DNA of 64,000 nucleotides. Origin: Cohnella ginsengisoli (lineage in GTDB: Bacteria; Bacillota; Bacilli; Paenibacillales; Paenibacillaceae). How positions within the stretch are numbered: the first letter of the stretch is position 1; each line of letters opens with the position of its first letter. The position numbers were made by a program, and so were the translations under genes. Location of the stretch: positions 1-64,000 of the forward strand of contig NZ_JAPDHZ010000008.1 in assembly GCF_029525555.1 (NCBI RefSeq), read 5' to 3'. Shown here one piece after another: positions 49,904 to 59,817 of the stretch. A model generated the notes under the pieces. The model was not told the origin of the DNA. It was given only the letters and a program-made list of their open reading frames with translations, and did no database searches.

Positions 49904-50696
49904 TCAGGTGCCCGTACTTTGATATTTCCGCACCCCGACGCGCCAGAGGGCGAACGCCGCCCCGAGGGACAGCGCCGCTACGGCTGCCGCAGCCGGGATC
50001 GTCCACCATCCCCACTCGGACCGAACGATGAACATCGCGGGCACGTAGTTGATAAATCCGAACGGCACGACGGTCAGCAGCAGCGTGCGGAGCCAGTCCG
50101 GAAAAAGGCTAAGCGGCAGCTGGCACGCCGTCGTCGACGCATTGTCGGTGAGCACGGACAGGTCCTCGGTTCGCGTCGTCCAGAAGCCGGCCGCCGCCGT
50201 CGCGAGGCCGACGGCGAACATGATGACGGTCCCGGTGCAGACGATCAGCAGCGTCAAAGGGATCGCGGCCCAGCCGACCGTCCCCTCCCCCCAGCAGCTT
50301 CCCGAGGCAGACGCCAAGTACGGACAGGCTCTGGAGCAGCTCGCCGCCGACCATTCGCGTCCGGGACGTCAGCACGGACAGCAGCAGCGGCATCGGCCGC
50401 AGCAGCAGCTGGTCCAGCTGACCGTTCACGAGGTACGGCTCGAAGTTGTTCACGGCGGAGCCGAAGCCCCGATACAAATACTTGGCCGTCATCAGCACGC
50501 CGTAGAGGTACCCGATCTCCCACACGTTCCAGCCGCGGATCGCGCCGAACGCATGCAGCACCACCGCCAATCCGAGAAACTCGGCGACGGTCACGACCGA
50601 CGCGAGCAGCGTGGTCAGCAGAAAACTGACCCTGTACTGCATCCTAGCGCGAACGTTGATCTTGTAAAGCATCCAGGAGATGCGCAGCCAATTCAT
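49904..50696 (-). CDS. ABC-2 permease (COG3694-like), one-base frameshift
   Basis: ~263 aa with six membrane segments. It begins MNWLRISWMLYKINVRARMQ and has the conserved YLVNGQLDQLLLRPMPLL loop. The shift is six C at 50287-50292. With five the sequence reads KLLGEGTVGWAAIPLTLL. It overlaps the upstream permease by 4 bp. Probably the second half of a heterodimeric exporter. Confidence 0.87.
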
Positions 50697-51469
50697 CCGC
50701 CTTGCACCTCCACCTTGCGCCGTACGGCAGACGTCGCCGCGACGCAGGCGAGCGAGAGCAGCGCGCACCAGACGAGAGGCGTCAGCAGCGCTGACGGCGC
50801 GGCGGTACCGAGATAGGTACGGGTCGGGACGTCGTTGAAAACGGGATACGGCGACAGTCTCGCGATCGTCTGCAGCCAACCGGGCATCCAAGCGATCGGC
50901 ATGAGAAAACCGGACAGCACGAAGCTCAGCGAATAATTCAGCAGGCTGAACCAGCGGCTCTCCACCGTCCAAAGCGCCGTCACGCCAATGCAGTAGGAGA
51001 TGCAGATGCCGGTATAGGCTGCCATGACGAGCGCCGCGAGCGTACGCAGCCAGAGCGCCGGATCCGACGGGACCGGCAGCCCGACGAACAGCGCGTAGAG
51101 GACATAGAGAGGCAGCGCGGTGAACAACATGTTATAGGCGATCGAACCCGTTTCCCGCCCCGCGGAGAACGCGAAAAGATGCACGGGGCGGATAAGATCC
51201 AGCGCGATCTGGCCGGTCCGGACCCGATCCTCCAGTCCCAGCCCGTGCGAAGTGAAGGTCAGCCACAGAATCACCTGGTTAAACGCGATGTAGGCGACCA
51301 TCCCCTCCCGGCCGTAGCCCTCCAGCGCATATTGGGCGCCGATTCCTTGCCAAATCGAGATATAGATCATGCCGAAGATCACGCTGGCAACCGTGCGCAC
51401 GGCATGCGACGCCGTATATTGCAGGCGGCTCTCGTACGCGCTTCTGGCCAGCACCCAAAGCACGGTCAT
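50693..51469 (-). CDS. ABC-2 permease (COG4587-like)
   Basis: 258 aa with about six membrane segments. The loop after TM2 (GLEDRVRTGQIALDLIRPVH) is typical of this permease group. Start 51469 follows GAGGGATCC. First gene of the three-gene ABC-2 exporter operon. In frame. Confidence 0.88.
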   Translation of the reverse strand: MTVLWVLARSAYESRLQYTASHAVRTVASVIFGMIYISIWQGIGAQYALEGYGREGMVAYIAFNQVILWLTFTSHGLGLEDRVRTGQIALDLIRPVHLFAFSAGRETGSIAYNMLFTALPLYVLYALFVGLPVPSDPALWLRTLAALVMAAYTGICISYCIGVTALWTVESRWFSLLNYSLSFVLSGFLMPIAWMPGWLQTIARLSPYPVFNDVPTRTYLGTAAPSALLTPLVWCALLSLACVAATSAVRRKVEVQGG

Positions 51470-51582
51470 TGGATCCCTCTTTTCCGCGTTAGATTGGCTC
51501 TCCCGGGAAGAGCATTCCAAATGATAACAAATCCAGAAAAAAAAGACTAGACTATTCTTTTCCGGCGTGCTATTCTAATATT

Positions 51583-51678
51583 ATAGATGTCGAGGATAAC
51601 TATTTCTTTTTTCGATCAGCAACCACTGATCCCCCTTACTTAAAATTTGCCTAAAATCCGCCGATGGCGGTTTTTTTT
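51583..51678 (+). ncRNA. Candidate ~95-nt small RNA
   Basis: In the 406-bp gap 51470-51875. TAGACT (51548-51553), 17-bp spacer, TATTCT with extended TGC (51571-51576) gives a start near 51583. A strong terminator, CCGCC-GAT-GGCGG plus eight T (51658-51678), ends it. No open frame or ribosome site lies between. No upstream plus-strand gene explains the terminator. Confidence 0.45.
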
Positions 51679-51785
51679 TATGCTTTTAAAAGGTAATATG
51701 AAGTTGCTCCGTGCCGAAGCATACGGAAGGCGCGGCGCGGCATAGGATAGAGGGAAGTTTGGGACGGCTTCGTTCCAAAAAGTGG

Positions 51786-51814
51786 TTGTCGAAACGTGAC
51801 ATCGCTTGTAAAAT
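51786..51814 (+). promoter_or_regulatory. Promoter of the DUF975 gene
   Basis: TTGTCG (51786-51791), 17-bp spacer, TAAAAT (51809-51814), ~62 bp before the start. Confidence 0.65.
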
Positions 51815-51875
51815 CAGTATGGATTGGGACAGACTTCTGCACGACAACTCATGACGCAAAGGTGGAATTGAGCAA

Positions 51876-52509
51876 ATGACGACAAGTTCGGAGCTTCGGG
51901 CACGGGCAAGAACGACATTGCAAGGCAAATGGACGGAGCCGGTGCTGCTCGCGCTGGTTTATTTCGTCATCTTGACGGTAATCGGCTTTCTCGAACGAAT
52001 CCCGCTGATCGGCTGGGTGGCTTCTCTTGTGCTGACCGGGCCGTTGATGCTTGGGCTGTATGGATACTTCCAGGACCTCGTGCGCCAGCGCAATCCGGGC
52101 ATCGGGGGGGTTGTTCGGCGGCTTCAACCGCTTCTCCGAAGCCTTTATCTTAAACCTGCTCGTCGGCATCTTCACGTTCCTCTGGACGCTGCTGTTTATC
52201 GTACCGGGCATTATCGCCGCGATTCGCTATTCGCAAGCCTTCTTCATCTTGCGCGACAATCCGGGCATCGGCGGCCTTGAGGCCATCCGGCGAAGCAAAG
52301 CGATGATGGCGGGTAACAAGGGTCGCTATTTCTTGTTCTGCCTGAGCTATCTCGGATGGGCCATTCTCGGCGCGATTCCGTTCGGCATCGGCCTGCTGTG
52401 GGTCGTTCCGTACTTCTACACCGGACTCGCCCACTTCTACGAGGACCTGAACCAGTCGGCTTACGCGGAACCGCCTGTCCAGCCGGGACTGAACAACTAC
52501 CAATACTAA
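51876..52509 (+). CDS. DUF975 membrane protein, one-base frameshift
   Basis: ~210 aa. It starts MTTSSELRARARTTLQGKW. Four or five membrane segments, with LFIVPGIIAAIRYSQAFFIL and the conserved motif EAIRRSKAMMAGNKGRYFLF typical of DUF975. The shift is seven G at 52104-52110. With six it reads NPGIGGLFGGFNRFSEAF. Function unknown. The next gene starts 35 bp on and is likely co-transcribed. Confidence 0.88.
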
Positions 52510-52544
52510 TAATCGAAGCCTTTCCGCAAAAGGGAGACTGAACG

Positions 52545-53552
52545 ATGACATCCGACGATTCGAACAACAATTGGGGCGGGCCGGGACCGACGGATCCCTC
52601 CCCTGGCCCGGATGCGGGCACGGCGCCGGACGCTTCGCCGTCCCAGCCGGCGGACCGCGGCGGCGAAGCCGCGGGAGATCGCGCGCCGCTCGCGCCGAGC
52701 GAGCCGGCGCGAGCGCACGATGCGCAAGCCGACAGCGGTTATCGCGCGGCCAACGAGCATGCGCGGACGCACGAGGCGCAAGCCGAGCGCGGCTCCCCCG
52801 CTGCCGACGATCGAACGCGGACGCACGAGGGACATGCGGCCGCCGGCGGGTATCGCGCGCCGGATGAGCCGGCGCGATCGGCGCAGGGCTGGCGGCCGGA
52901 GCCTCAGCAGGGCGGGTACCCGCCGCGTGCGGATGAGCCGGCGCGGCCGCACGATCGGCATGCGGACGGCGATGGATATCGCGCGGCCGATGAGCAAGCG
53001 CGTGCTCCTCAGGGCTGGCAGCCCGAGCCCCAGCAGGGCGGGTACCCGCCGCGCGCGGATCACCAGCATGCACCGCATGCGGTCCAACCGCACGCGCCGA
53101 ATCAAGGCGGCTACTATCCACCGCCGCCCCACGGTTCCTCCTATGGGCAGCATCCGAACCATGGCCAGCATCCGTACGGCGGCGGGTCGGCGCATCCCTC
53201 TTCTTTCCGTCCGCCGGCCTACGATTATGCCCGCCCGCCCCTGACGCCGCCTGCACGCTCGAACAGCAAGTCGGTAGCCGCGCTCATTCTCGGCATCGGT
53301 TCGATCGTCATTCCGTTCATCGGCTTCTTCCTTGGCGTCGTCGGCATCATCGTATCCGCGATCTCGCTGAAGGAGATCCGCGTGCGCGGCGAACAAGGCT
53401 CCGGCATGGCCGTCGCCGGACTCATCTGCTCGATCGTGGGCACGGTGCTGTACTTTGTCATTATCGCGCTGATCATTATCTTCGCCATCGCCGGCGCGAC
53501 GGATAACAATTACGATTACAACAATTACTCGAACATCATCATGGAAGCCTAA
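52545..53552 (+). CDS. DUF4190 membrane protein with long repetitive N-terminus
   Basis: 335 aa. Residues 1-~225 are low complexity, rich in Pro, Ala, Arg, His and Gln, with degenerate ~20-aa units (EPARAHDAQADSGYRAA; EHARTHEAQAERGSPAA) and two ~44-aa copies around GYPPRADEPARPH and PEPQQGGYPPRADHQH. The C-terminal ~90 residues are DUF4190: two membrane helices (LGIGSIVIPFIGFFLGVVGI; LICSIVGTVLYFVIIALII). The disordered part is probably cytoplasmic. Start ATG after AAAGGGAG. Function unknown. Confidence 0.8.
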   Translation: MTSDDSNNNWGGPGPTDPSPGPDAGTAPDASPSQPADRGGEAAGDRAPLAPSEPARAHDAQADSGYRAANEHARTHEAQAERGSPAADDRTRTHEGHAAAGGYRAPDEPARSAQGWRPEPQQGGYPPRADEPARPHDRHADGDGYRAADEQARAPQGWQPEPQQGGYPPRADHQHAPHAVQPHAPNQGGYYPPPPHGSSYGQHPNHGQHPYGGGSAHPSSFRPPAYDYARPPLTPPARSNSKSVAALILGIGSIVIPFIGFFLGVVGIIVSAISLKEIRVRGEQGSGMAVAGLICSIVGTVLYFVIIALIIIFAIAGATDNNYDYNNYSNIIMEA

Positions 53553-53608
53553 AAAAAGGCTGTCCTTGCGGTTGCGGAATGCAACCGAAAGGAACAGCCT
53601 TTTTTTTA
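53551..53608 (+). terminator. Terminator after the DUF4190 gene
   Basis: AAGGCTGTCC...GGAACAGCCTT with an inner GGTTGC/GCAACC stem, followed by eight T. The A tract makes it potentially bidirectional. 53609-53927 holds no visible gene, only a short CGACAA triplet repeat near 53625. Confidence 0.88.
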
Positions 53609-53927
53609 TTGACGCCTTGACCGACAACGACAACGACAACGGCTAATTTGGCGCAAAAGCCGGATCCCGCCTCAAATCCTGGCTTCCTATCGCGCAAAAA
53701 ACCGCTACACTCGCCTTGAATGATGTATTTTTGCATGATAATCCTTGCACTGGCTACCGGGGGCGCTCCTACAAAATTGCTTCGTTGCAGCGGTTTTACT
53801 CCTGTAACCGCGCTATTCTCGTTTACGGCACGGACCGGCGCCCTCGTCGCTCCTGTAATGTTAGTTTTCTCGCTTTCAGCGGCTGAAGCATGACTTCACC
53901 TAGGCGAGTTATAAACTCCCGTCGGTT

Positions 53928-53976
53928 AAAAAAATCCTCCAGCGACGCCCTTTGAAGGCACCCGTGGAGGATTTCC
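53928..53976 (-). terminator. Terminator of the mannitol-PTS operon
   Basis: Minus strand AATCCTCCA and TGGAGGATT arms with an inner GGTGCC/GGGCG stem, then seven T, within 10 bp of the ptsH stop. Confidence 0.9.
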
Positions 53977-53980
53977 TCTC

Positions 53981-54245
53981 TTACTCCTCGTAGATCTTCG
54001 ACAGCAGCGGTCCAAGCTCCCGAAGCGCTTCGTCCTCGCGCTCGCCGTCGACTTCCAACGTCACCTCGTCGCCTTTGGCCAGTCCGAGCGAGAGCAGGCC
54101 GAGCGAGCTTTTGCCGTTGACCTTTTTTGGATCCTTTGATCAAATTCACCTTACAGTTGAACTGCGTCGCCGCATGAACGAAGATCTTAGTCGGACGCGC
54201 GTGAAAGCCGGACGGATGGATGACGGTAAACGTTTCGGACAGCAT
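53981..54245 (-). CDS. ptsH: Phosphocarrier protein HPr, one-base frameshift
   Basis: 87 aa. Phospho-acceptor His15 in PSGFHARP. The Ser46 region, NGKSSLGLLSLG, is intact, so HPr kinase regulation is possible. The shift is six T at 54123-54128. With five it reads GSKKVNGKSSLG and ends SKIYEE at 53981. The start codon overlaps the ptsI stop (TAATG), so this ptsH is the last gene of the mannitol operon, after ptsI rather than before it. Confidence 0.93.
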
Positions 54246-55966
54246 TAGGCATGACTCCTTTGTTCTACGAATTGTTGGACTTCCTCTTGGGTACCGAGCT
54301 GCAGCGCCTCTTCGGCTAGTCGCGACCATTCTTCCTTGGACAAACGACCGATCAGCTCGCGGGCCGGCAGCACGGACGACGCGCTCATGCTGAACTCGCC
54401 GAGACCGAGGCCGAGCAGCAGCGGGATCGCCGTGAGATCCCCCGCCATTTCGCCGCACATGCCGGTCCATTTGCCTTCCCGCTCCGCTGCGCGGATGACC
54501 ATGCGAACGAGGCGAAGGACCGACGGGTGATACGGCTGGTACAAATACGAGACGGCATCGTTCATGCGGTCCGCCGCCATCGTGTACTGGATCAGATCGT
54601 TCGTGCCGATGCTGAAAAAGTCGACTTCCTTCGCCAAGTAGTCCGCGTTCAGCGCGGCAGCCGGAATCTCGATCATGATGCCGACCTCGATGTCGGCGGC
54701 GACCGGGATGCCTTCGCTCTCGAGCTTGGCGCGCTCCTCGGCCAAAATCGCCTTGGCCTGGCGCAGCTCGGCGGCAACGGCGATCATCGGGAACATGATA
54801 TTCAGCTTGCCCGCCGTGCTCGCGCGGAGCAGCGCGCGCAGCTGCGTGCGGAACACGTCCTCGCGGCTCAGGCAGAAGCGGACCGCCCGCAGGCCGAGGA
54901 ACGGATTACTCTCCTTGGGAAGCGCCAGATACGGCAACTCCTTGTCGCCGCCGATGTCGAGCGTTCGAATGACGACGCGTTTGCCTTTCATTTTATCCAG
55001 CACGTGCCGGTAGGTCTCGTACTGCTCCTCTTCGGTCGGCAGGCTCGTGCGCCCCATGTACAGAAACTCGGTGCGAAAAAGCCCGACGCCATCGGCGCCG
55101 TTCTCCAGCGCCTTGGCGACGTCCTCGACGCCCCCGATGTTGGCGGCGAGTTCGACATGCGCGCCGTCGGCCGAGACCGACGGCTCGGACGCCAGCCGCT
55201 TCAGCTCGGCCACCCGCGCGTCATAAGCTTCCTTTCTCGCCCGATAGTCCGCAAGCTCCTCGACGCTCGGATCGACGACGATCCGCCCCTCCGTCGCGTC
55301 GAGAACGATCGTCGTCCCGTCCGGGACGTCCGCCGCAGCTTTGCCGGCTCCGACGATCGCGGGCAGTTCCAGCGAGCGCGCCATGATCGCGGAATGCGAC
55401 GTGCGGCTGCCGATCTCGGTGACGAAGCCGCGTACGTAGTGCAGGTCGAGCTGCGCCGTATCGGACGGCGTCAGATCCTGCGCGACGATGATCGTCTCCT
55501 CCGAAATGCCGGACAATGCGGCGTACGGCCGACCCTGCAGATGGCTCATGACCCGGCCGGAGACGTCCAGCACGTCGGCCGCCCGCTCGCGAAGCATCTC
55601 GCTGTCCATGCCGCGCAGCATCTCGACGATCATGCCCGTCACCTCGTGAAGCGCGTATTCGGCGTTCACCGAGTCATTGTCGATCTGCTCGAGGACGGCG
55701 TCGACGAGGTCGGGATCGTCGAGCAGCATGAGATGCGCTTCGAAAATCTCGGCTTTGGCAGCGCCGAGACGGCGCTCCGTCGATTCGCGGATCGCGTCGA
55801 TCTCCGTCTTGGCCTTCGCGACGGCTGCGCGAAAGCGCTCCACCTCCGTGGAGGCGTCAGCGACCTCGGTACGCTGCGGCGCCTCGGCCGCGGCATGCGC
55901 GTAGCGAAACGCTTTGGCGATGGCGATGCCGGGAGAAGCGGCGATGCCGGTTAATGATTGGGACAT
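54245..55966 (-). CDS. ptsI: PTS enzyme I (phosphoenolpyruvate-protein phosphotransferase)
   Basis: 573 aa, usual length. It takes phosphate from PEP and passes it to HPr. Active-site His in GSRTSHSAIMARSLELPAI (~190). PEP-binding domain: GADGVGLFRTEFLYM, VVIRTLDIGGDK, and catalytic Cys in TGMCGEMAGD. In frame. It lies 28 bp after mtlD in the mannitol operon, upstream of ptsH. Confidence 0.96.
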   Translation of the reverse strand: MSQSLTGIAASPGIAIAKAFRYAHAAAEAPQRTEVADASTEVERFRAAVAKAKTEIDAIRESTERRLGAAKAEIFEAHLMLLDDPDLVDAVLEQIDNDSVNAEYALHEVTGMIVEMLRGMDSEMLRERAADVLDVSGRVMSHLQGRPYAALSGISEETIIVAQDLTPSDTAQLDLHYVRGFVTEIGSRTSHSAIMARSLELPAIVGAGKAAADVPDGTTIVLDATEGRIVVDPSVEELADYRARKEAYDARVAELKRLASEPSVSADGAHVELAANIGGVEDVAKALENGADGVGLFRTEFLYMGRTSLPTEEEQYETYRHVLDKMKGKRVVIRTLDIGGDKELPYLALPKESNPFLGLRAVRFCLSREDVFRTQLRALLRASTAGKLNIMFPMIAVAAELRQAKAILAEERAKLESEGIPVAADIEVGIMIEIPAAALNADYLAKEVDFFSIGTNDLIQYTMAADRMNDAVSYLYQPYHPSVLRLVRMVIRAAEREGKWTGMCGEMAGDLTAIPLLLGLGLGEFSMSASSVLPARELIGRLSKEEWSRLAEEALQLGTQEEVQQFVEQRSHA

Positions 55967-55994
55967 GGTGCATCTCTCCTTTTATATAAAGCCG

Positions 55995-57152
55995 TCACCC
56001 CGGCAGACCGGACGACAGCGCTTCGTGTTGTTCCATCGCGAGCCGGTGCAGCGGATGCTCCGGCTGCAAAGACGTATAGGCCGTCAACGTCGCGGGGACG
56101 CCCTTCTCCTTCAGCGATCGCTGCAGCTCGGCCGACTCCGGGTCGTCCGGGTAGTCGAAGCGCAGCGCGGCGGCCATGACCTTGGCTAGTGCCTCGGGCC
56201 GGGCGCCCTGCTCCAACGCCTGCAGCGCCGGACTGACAAGTCGGTCGTTCGGCGACAGCTTGCGGATCGGCGAACGGCCGACGCGCGAGATCTCGTCCGT
56301 CAGATGCGGATTGCGGAAGCGCCCGAGAATCGTCTCGATGTAGCGCCCGTGCGCCTCCGGGTCGAAGCCGTGCTTGCGGACGACGACCGCGCCCGTCTCG
56401 TCCAGCACCGCGCGCACTTCGCCCACGAGCGCCTCGTCTTCCATCGCCTGCTGAATCGTCTCGTAGCCCTTCAGGTTGCCGAGATACGCGGCCGAAGCGT
56501 GACCCGTGTTGACGGTGAATAGCTTACGCTCGATATACGGCGTCAGATCGTCGACGTAGTGCACGCCTTCCACCCGCTTGAACCCCGGGAACATCGCGGA
56601 CGCGTCGACCGCCCATTCGTAGAACGGCTCCACCGTCACCGCGAGCGGATCCTCGTTGTGCTGGATCGGCACGATCCGGTCCACCGCCGCGTTCGGGAAG
56701 GCGCACATCGCGTCGGCCCTCACGCGCGTCTCCTCGTCCAATAGCGCATATACGTGCGCTTTGAGCTGAGCGCTGCCGCCGATCGCGTTCTCGCAGGCGA
56801 TCAGGTGAAGCGGACCTGCGCTCGCGGCGATGCGGCGCTCGATGCCGCGCGCGATACCCGGAGCGATATGCTTCAAAATGTTCACGCCGACGGCGGTCGT
56901 GACCAGATCGGCTTCGGCCACGGCGGAGGCCACTGCCGCAAGGTCGGTGCCGTCAATCGCAGTCACGCCCGTCACGCGAATCCGCTCCTGCTCGTCGTCG
57001 GCCAACGTCACCGTATACTCGCCCCGTTCGCGAAGCGCGTCGACCAGCGTCTTGTTTACGTCGGAGAACGTCACCTCATAGCCCGAGCGCGACAACAGCA
57101 GTCCGATGAAGCCCCGCCCAATGTTGCCTGCGCCGAAATGCAGGGCCTTCAT
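55995..57152 (-). CDS. mtlD: Mannitol-1-phosphate 5-dehydrogenase
   Basis: 385 aa. It oxidises mannitol-1-phosphate to fructose-6-phosphate with NAD. N-terminal Rossmann motif (ALHFGAGNIGRGFIGLLL, ~3-20). Catalytic region FTVNTGHASAAYLGNLKG (~212-229). It overlaps mtlF by 4 bp. In frame, full length. Confidence 0.96.
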   Translation of the reverse strand: MKALHFGAGNIGRGFIGLLLSRSGYEVTFSDVNKTLVDALRERGEYTVTLADDEQERIRVTGVTAIDGTDLAAVASAVAEADLVTTAVGVNILKHIAPGIARGIERRIAASAGPLHLIACENAIGGSAQLKAHVYALLDEETRVRADAMCAFPNAAVDRIVPIQHNEDPLAVTVEPFYEWAVDASAMFPGFKRVEGVHYVDDLTPYIERKLFTVNTGHASAAYLGNLKGYETIQQAMEDEALVGEVRAVLDETGAVVVRKHGFDPEAHGRYIETILGRFRNPHLTDEISRVGRSPIRKLSPNDRLVSPALQALEQGARPEALAKVMAAALRFDYPDDPESAELQRSLKEKGVPATLTAYTSLQPEHPLHRLAMEQHEALSSGLPG

Positions 57153-57595
57153 TCCTCCACACCGCTCTCGAAAATTTCGATCATCTCGGCGGGCGTCCGG
57201 GCCGCGAGAATGCGCGCCATGTTCTCGTCGTCCGAGCAGATCATCGCCACGTTCGTCAAAATATCCAGATGGTCGTCGCCGACCGCCGCGATGCCGATGA
57301 CCAGATGCGCCTTCTCGCCGTCGCCGAAGTCGACGCCGGCCGGCAATTGGACGATCGACAGGCCCGTAGACTTGATCGTGCCCTTGGATTCGCTCGTTCC
57401 GTGCGGGATCGCGAGCCCGCCTCCCATGTAAGTGGACAGCGAGTTCTCGCGTTCGATCATGCTGTCGACATAAGCCGGCTCTACGTGGCCCGCCTCCACC
57501 AGCAGCTGGCCGGCCAGGCGAATCGCTTCGTATTTGTCGCCGACGGATGCGTTCAATTTCACTTTGTTTGCGGATAGAATGCTCATATCGTTCAC
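57149..57595 (-). CDS. mtlF: PTS mannitol transporter subunit IIA
   Basis: 148 aa. Phospho-His in GGGLAIPHGTSESKG (~65). It accepts phosphate from HPr and passes it to the IIB domain of MtlA. C-terminal HLDILTNVAMICSDDENMAR is typical of MtlF. It overlaps mtlR and mtlD by 4 bp each. Confidence 0.95.
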   Translation of the reverse strand: MNDMSILSANKVKLNASVGDKYEAIRLAGQLLVEAGHVEPAYVDSMIERENSLSTYMGGGLAIPHGTSESKGTIKSTGLSIVQLPAGVDFGDGEKAHLVIGIAAVGDDHLDILTNVAMICSDDENMARILAARTPAEMIEIFESGVEE

Positions 57596-59690
57596 TCGCT
57601 TTCGGTTTTAGTTAGAAAAAAGCCTCTCAGATGCGTCGTCATACGCTCGCGGATCGCCGTCTCGTCGCCGCCTTCGAGCAGCGCGATCGTCTCCTCGTCG
57701 AGCAGCATCGCGCTGATCTCGCTTAATACCTCGAGACTTTCGCGCGCCAACGCCCGGGGCGCCAGCATGAGGAGGAACCGGTCCAATTGAACGGAAGGCC
57801 CGTCTTGCTGCGGCATTCGAACGGGCTTGCAAAGCCGGTACAGCTTAAGCGTGGACTGCGAGATCTCCGTCGCCCGCGTATGAAAGAGCGCGAGCCCCGT
57901 GCCGGGGATCATCTGGCTGCCCTGTTCCTCCCGGCCCAGCAGCCGGTCGCGCACGGCGGCCGCGCCGCTCAGCAGCCCGAGCGCTTCCTCCCGCCGGCAG
58001 GCGTCGTCCAGCGCCGCGTGCAAGTCGCAGGCCTCCTCGCCCAGCTCGATCGCCCGGAATCCGCCGACGAGCGAGACGATCTCGTCGAGCGTCGTCTTCA
58101 GGCGCTGCAGCCGGGCGAAGGCGTCTGCCTCAGCATCCGGCGAACCGGCCTCTCTCTTCCGCACGGCCGCTTGCTTAACCCCCCCACGGCGCCTCGCGAA
58201 CGAACGCCCGCAGCCGGTCGGCTTCCCCCCTGCGTGAGCAGGGGGCTGACCTTGATGTAGTGCCTGGCGTCGATCGGAAGATCGATCGTGGAGATGATCA
58301 GGTCGTACGTGTCCTCGTCAAGACGGGCCGCCTCGTACCAGGATACCCGATCCGCGATCTCGATCTGCGGAAGCTCCTTGCGGATGCGCATCTGCAGCAG
58401 CTTGGAGGAGCCGATGCCGCTCGTGCAAACGAGGATCGCCCGCACGTCCCGCTGGAGCTGCTTGAGCCGCTCGTGGGAGGCGCCGAAGTGCATGACCAGG
58501 AAGCCGACTTCCTCGTCCGGCACCTCTAGATGCGGCAGCGCCAAGCTGGCGGCCTCCCTAACCGCCGCGAATAGCACGCCGTAATCCCGGCGGATCTGCT
58601 CCAGCAGCGGATTGCGGATGCGCTGCCCCTCGCCGAGCCGCTGCACCGCCTGCTTCAAGTGCTCGAACAAGCCTTCCCGAAGCGATCGGTCCTCGTCGTA
58701 ATCGACGCCCGTCGACGTCTGCACCGAACGGATGAGGCGGCGGACGGCATCCGCAAGCCCTAGATCGTCGCCGGGCAGCAGCGCGAGATCTTTGCCGTGC
58801 GCGTCCTGGAGCAGCTCGGCGACATAAGCCGTCTCGGCCGGGCCGATCGCCACGCCCGGCCGAGACGCGAGATGCTCAGCCAGCTGCGCGGCCTCCGCCG
58901 CGGCACGCTCGGACGCTTGCCTGTCCTGCGGCGGCGGCTGGTACGGACCGGGCGCGTCCGCCACCGTTCTGCCTTGCCGGACCCGATGCAGCGAGATCGA
59001 GAGGCGGATGAGCAGGTCCGTATAAATTTGTTCGTTCAGGCTGCCTGCCCATCGGCCCTCCAGCCCCCACAACGCGCTCTCGACGTCTGCCATGTCCGCA
59101 CGTCCGGCCAGCTCGAACAGCATGCGGTCGAGCGGATGAGACGGCGGTTCGCCCCGGCTCGCGATCAGCTCGGCGTCGTCGAGGCGCAGCCGGATGAGCT
59201 GCCGGATCGTCTCCCGCAGTTCCGCCTCCCCGCCCGAGAGCTCCACGCCGTAGCCTCTGCGGCGGATCAGCTGTACGCCGAAGCGCTCCACCCATTCGGC
59301 CAGCTCCTCCAGGTCGCTGCCGATCGTCTGCACCGTTACCTTCAGCTCATGCGCCAGCGCGAATTGCTTGACGGGCTCCCGCTCCCGAAGCAGCAGGCAT
59401 AACAGGTAGACCTGGCGCTCGTCGGGAGAGAAATCGGCCGCCTCCGACCCGGAAACGATGTCCCCGAGGCGCTTCAGCGCGGCCGGATCGCCCTGCAGGG
59501 CGATGCCCGAGCCGGATTTTTTTACCAGCGATACCGCCTGGCCTGCCAGCAGATCGTCGACCGCGGCAAGCTCGCGGTGCACGGTGCGCGAGCTGACCTG
59601 GAGCCCTGCGGCAAGCTCGGCGGCCGTCATCTCCCGCCCGCTGCGCAGCAGCAACTCGAGGATTAGCCGGGTTCGGTTGGATACGCTCAT
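57592..59690 (-). CDS. mtlR: Mannitol operon activator MtlR, two one-base frameshifts
   Basis: ~698 aa repaired, the size of Geobacillus MtlR. Order: DeoR-type HTH (ELLLRSGREMTAAELAAGLQ), second HTH, PRD1 and PRD2 (~190-400), EIIB-Gat-like domain with Cys in ILVCTSGIGSSKLLQ, and EIIA-Mtl-like domain with His in GLALFHTRA. HPr/MtlA-dependent phosphorylation of these sites tunes activity. Shifts: six C at 58225-58230 and seven C at 58179-58185. One base less at each joins ...LLTQGEADRLRAFVREAPWG... to ...VKQAAVRKREAG.... An A7 codon run at 59517-59523 is correct as read. Confidence 0.92.
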
Positions 59691-59817
59691 GGACGGATCA
59701 TTCCTGTCTATCCAAAATGGGCTGAACGCCGGCGATATGCTCGCCAGCGTCAGCCAATTCGATATGCGTCGGAGGAAACGACCGTCAGGCCGCTTCCTTT
59801 CGAATGTTCGCCCGGGA

